Source: Nemertoderma westbladi
Lineage: Eukaryota; Xenacoelomorpha; Nemertodermatida; Nemertodermatidae
Direction: 5' to 3'
Length of the DNA: 28,457 nt
Assembly (NCBI GenBank): GCA_032718475.1
Contig: JAUCBJ010003172.1
Coordinates: forward strand, 1 to 28,457
Translations under genes and position numbers: made by a program
In this document: piece after piece, positions 25,785 through 28,457 of the stretch
How positions within the stretch are numbered: position 1 is the stretch's first letter
Layout: every line of letters begins with the position of its first letter
Notes under the pieces: model-generated
The model's input: the letters and a program-made list of their open reading frames with translations, nothing else
Told to the model about the DNA's origin: nothing
The model's database searches: none

Positions 25785-28172
25785 ACACTCACACTCCCAC
25801 CTAATCCACTTCTATTGAACGGGCAGTCTTAAGTTGCATATCCTATCTCTAACAGCGGACCTAACGGCCTCAAGTATGCTAGAGTTATACCATTAGATAG
25901 AGCGCATTTTTTAGATCCAGAAAAAGCGAAAATTGTTGTTAAGGGGATTAAGGGGGGGGGGGGGGTGGTGTACTGGCCTGGAGAAGTCAACATTTTCAAA
26001 TGCTTACTGCACCAAAAAGCGAATAAGTGGAAAAAAAAGTGTAAGATACATTTTGGTTGGACTATATTAAATCGTAATATTTAAAAAAAAAAAATTTTGG
26101 CGCCCCTTTGCGGCCAGGGCAAAAATTTACATTTTTGACTTAAAATTTTATTTTCAGAAGTTATAACCTGTTTTTTTTTTGGAATCAGCGTGGCCGATTA
26201 CGTGAACGCACTTTCGATTTCGTAATTTTCATGGAAATTACCGCTATTTTTCAAAATAATTTTCAAATTTTAAAAAAACGCACTGTTTTTTTTCGTAAAA
26301 AATGTTATAACAGATGAATAATTGCAAAACTAATAAAACTGCTCGAATTTTTTATTGCGCACACTAGTAGCTTTCATTTGATACCAAAAACTTACAAATT
26401 GGTTTAAAAATGGCGGAGAAGTAGTGTTTTAAAAATGAAAAATACCATTCCGTGATTCTTTAAAGTTTGAACCTTCCCGCGCAAAAATTCGTCTGTTAAT
26501 ATGTGATAATGTATGTCAGTATATATATAGCAACATGAAACCACAAAACCATGCTAGGATTTTAGCTATGGGGTATGGATTTAGCTCCTGGTCGCAGAAT
26601 TCATTTCGAGTTTTTCACTTTATTAGTTTTTCATTTCAATTTTAACATTTTGATTACTTCCAAATTGTCTGTTTTGCTGTCAGGCTGTCGGTTATATTTT
26701 GACGAACAGAAAAGACGAGGTCAAATTTGAATACTGATATCAGAAATGAAGTCACGGACCAAGAAATCCCATAGATAGATAGATAAAAACACATACACCC
26801 CCCCCCCACCCCCTCTCTTAAAATCTTTCCACAATGGTCCTTTGTTGCTATGTAAAATAAATATGTTTCTAAGGAATGAGTTTGAAAAGTGTAAATAGTC
26901 AGATTTTTGGAGCATGGGATTTTTGTCATGTATATACCAACAGGTGCTCACCAAAATTGGCACCTTTGTCACAATTTTGCCTTTTATTAATTAAAGCGAT
27001 GAACGTAGACAAGTTTAAATAGTTTAACAGAATTTTGCATATCATTGTTTGTACAGATTTCTCATCCGTACAAATTTATCAAATAGTTATAGAACATCGA
27101 AAAAAGTAGAAAAAATTACAAACTTACTTTTGAGAAAGTAGCACTTTTTTGGCCTGTGGTAAATAAAGAAGCACTTTATAGCCTAATGGACCTTCGTTTA
27201 ATTATAACACTCTGGGGATAGAAAGATAGGCAGGGCTACGTTCTAGAAAAGTATGTTGATAAACTAATAATAGTAGAATTCAAGAAGTGTTCAGCACTTA
27301 TTATTGACTTCTAGCTTTGTCTGATAACAGAGTTCAAACATAATATTGTAAATTCGACGTAATATAACTTGAACCTAGTCAACTAAATATTAACTGCTAT
27401 AGACTAATCTATGAACTTACTATATCTAGAGATATTCTTTATTTTAAATATAATTAATACGGAACTAAATTACCCCAACACCAGTCAGTTTGTTGTAATG
27501 AGTTCAATAAATTATAAAAAACCTCATTTAAATTATATACATAGAATTAATACGGTTTGTTACCCGAGCACCAAAAACTACAAATAATTATAAATTATGA
27601 CCTACGGAAAACAGCACAAATATTACCGTCACTGTTTACACATGATAATGTTTCAGTTTTACCTTCCACTGATAACCCAACCCGGTCCACTAGCCACCAT
27701 ATTCAACGCCTGTGGATACAACTTGTGTTCGACAGTTTTCACGCGTTCCTGGAGACTTTTCTACTGTGTCGTCAGGGGTAGACTGGGGCTGTATCCTGGC
27801 TGATAATAGCGCCAGCATCAACTTCCACCTAAATAACAAACAATTCAATGTTAATAAAATAGTTAATATAATTATTAACTAATTATAATAAATGTTTAAT
27901 ATAGTTGGGGGAACACCATTTTCGGACAACTCTTCGATTTATCACTCTCAGCGTTTCAAAATTGTTTGATTATAGCTATATATATGTACCTAAGATGCTA
28001 TTCTACATGACAGGTCAGAAAAATTTTATTTTCGCTAAAAAAAACTTGGTTACGCTTAAAACCCTAACGCTTTTACAATTTTGAATTTAAGCACATGAAA
28101 GTTTTTCATATGATTGATCAAAGATGGGGGCAACAAAACTATCAGGCGACATTTTGTGAAATTAATTCAGCA
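25785..28172. other. AT-rich region, no gene recognised
   Basis: It contains a G14 run (25952-25965), a C-rich tract (about 26798-26814) beside a short GATA repeat (26771-26784), and one TTCTAGAA (27241-27248). Short frames at 26654-26972 and 27557-27803 have no recognisable domain. I see no repeat arrays or inverted-repeat element here. Confidence 0.45.
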
Positions 28173-28187
28173 CCGCTAGGTGGCGCT
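28173..28187 (+). promoter_or_regulatory. CTCF-like motif
   Basis: CCGCTAGGTGGCGCT fits the CTCF consensus CCASYAGRKGGCRSY at 14 of 15 positions; the third base is G instead of A. It lies in AT-rich DNA. Binding is untested. Confidence 0.4.
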
Positions 28188-28428
28188 GCAAATTTATGCT
28201 AATTTTTAGGTTTGTTATAATATATAGTTTTAAATTGTATTAACAAAAAATGTCGAATAGTTGTCTGATACTTTTATGCAGGGTGCTAAATGCTAAATGG
28301 AAATTGTTATAACTTGAAAACTAAAAGAGCTATTAAATAGCGGTTTTCAGATTTGGAATCACCATTTAATCGAGCATTATAATAGATCATAAAAATAATT
28401 TCGTAATATTTGGACCAATAATGGTGTA

Positions 28429-28442
28429 CCCCCCCCCCCCCC
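28429..28442. repeat. Poly(C) run of 14
   Basis: A C14 run preceded by GGTGTA and followed by ACGA, with the same left neighbour as the run at 19360-19374. Confidence 0.85.
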
Positions 28443-28457
28443 ACGAATACCGCTAAT

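Noticed and set aside
27557-27803. Two overlapping 68-74-codon ORFs as a gene
   Set aside because: They overlap in different frames, have no known motif and lack clear coding bias.

Overview
This looks like a non-coding-rich stretch of a metazoan nuclear genome, most likely an aquatic invertebrate. The evidence is AT-rich DNA, no bacterial operons, at least two clades of non-LTR retrotransposon, a BEL/Pao-like integrase remnant, THAP and hAT-type DNA transposon debris, several minisatellites, many long poly(G)/poly(C) runs, and one large exon-like ORF for a four-Ig-domain type I membrane protein. The species cannot be identified from the sequence. I see no tRNA or rRNA gene, no CRISPR array and no prokaryotic signal.

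Layout. 1-4.2 kb: nested inverted-repeat elements. An outer pair of arms lies at about 719-967 and 3978-4209. Inside are a GC-rich palindrome (1164-1321), a 732-bp foldback element with two 266-bp arms (1845-2576), and a 315-bp direct repeat family (2764-3825) that repeatedly carries a CTCF-like 12-mer. 4.48-6.45 kb: a 26-bp minisatellite, about 75 units, with no stop codon in any forward frame over long stretches. 6.6-7.0 kb: a palindrome and a 53-bp tandem/inverted repeat. 7.5-10.6 kb: a dead non-LTR retrotransposon with reverse transcriptase, CCHC finger and restriction-like endonuclease. 10.92-12.65 kb: the Ig-domain ORF, the only convincing host-type gene part. 12.9-13.5 kb: a short inverted-repeat element. 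14.03-14.49 kb: the 3' end of an RTE-like LINE. 14.57-16.76 kb: a 2.2-kb inverted-repeat element. Inserted in its right arm is a TIR element with the start of a THAP gene, and inserted in that THAP gene is a 55-bp hAT-like MITE with a perfect 8-bp target duplication. 17.44-18.83 kb: exactly 24 copies of a 58-bp satellite with nine-unit higher-order structure.

20.3-22.8 kb, minus strand: a broken coding region with a DEDD-type 3'-5' exonuclease domain, a linker, and three tandem CCHC zinc knuckles. 23.57-24.43 kb: a 103-bp satellite. 24.48-25.35 kb, minus strand: the end of a BEL/Pao-like integrase, next to a segment resembling the linker of the exonuclease/zinc-knuckle region. 25.4-28.5 kb: a short GCCGAAACGC repeat, a tRNA-like A box, then AT-rich DNA with no recognised gene.

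The genes do not form one pathway. Most of the window is layered transposon insertion. The most unusual items are the exonuclease/zinc-knuckle element and its relation to the nearby integrase remnant, the 55-bp MITE inside a THAP gene, and the CTCF-like motifs carried by a repeat.
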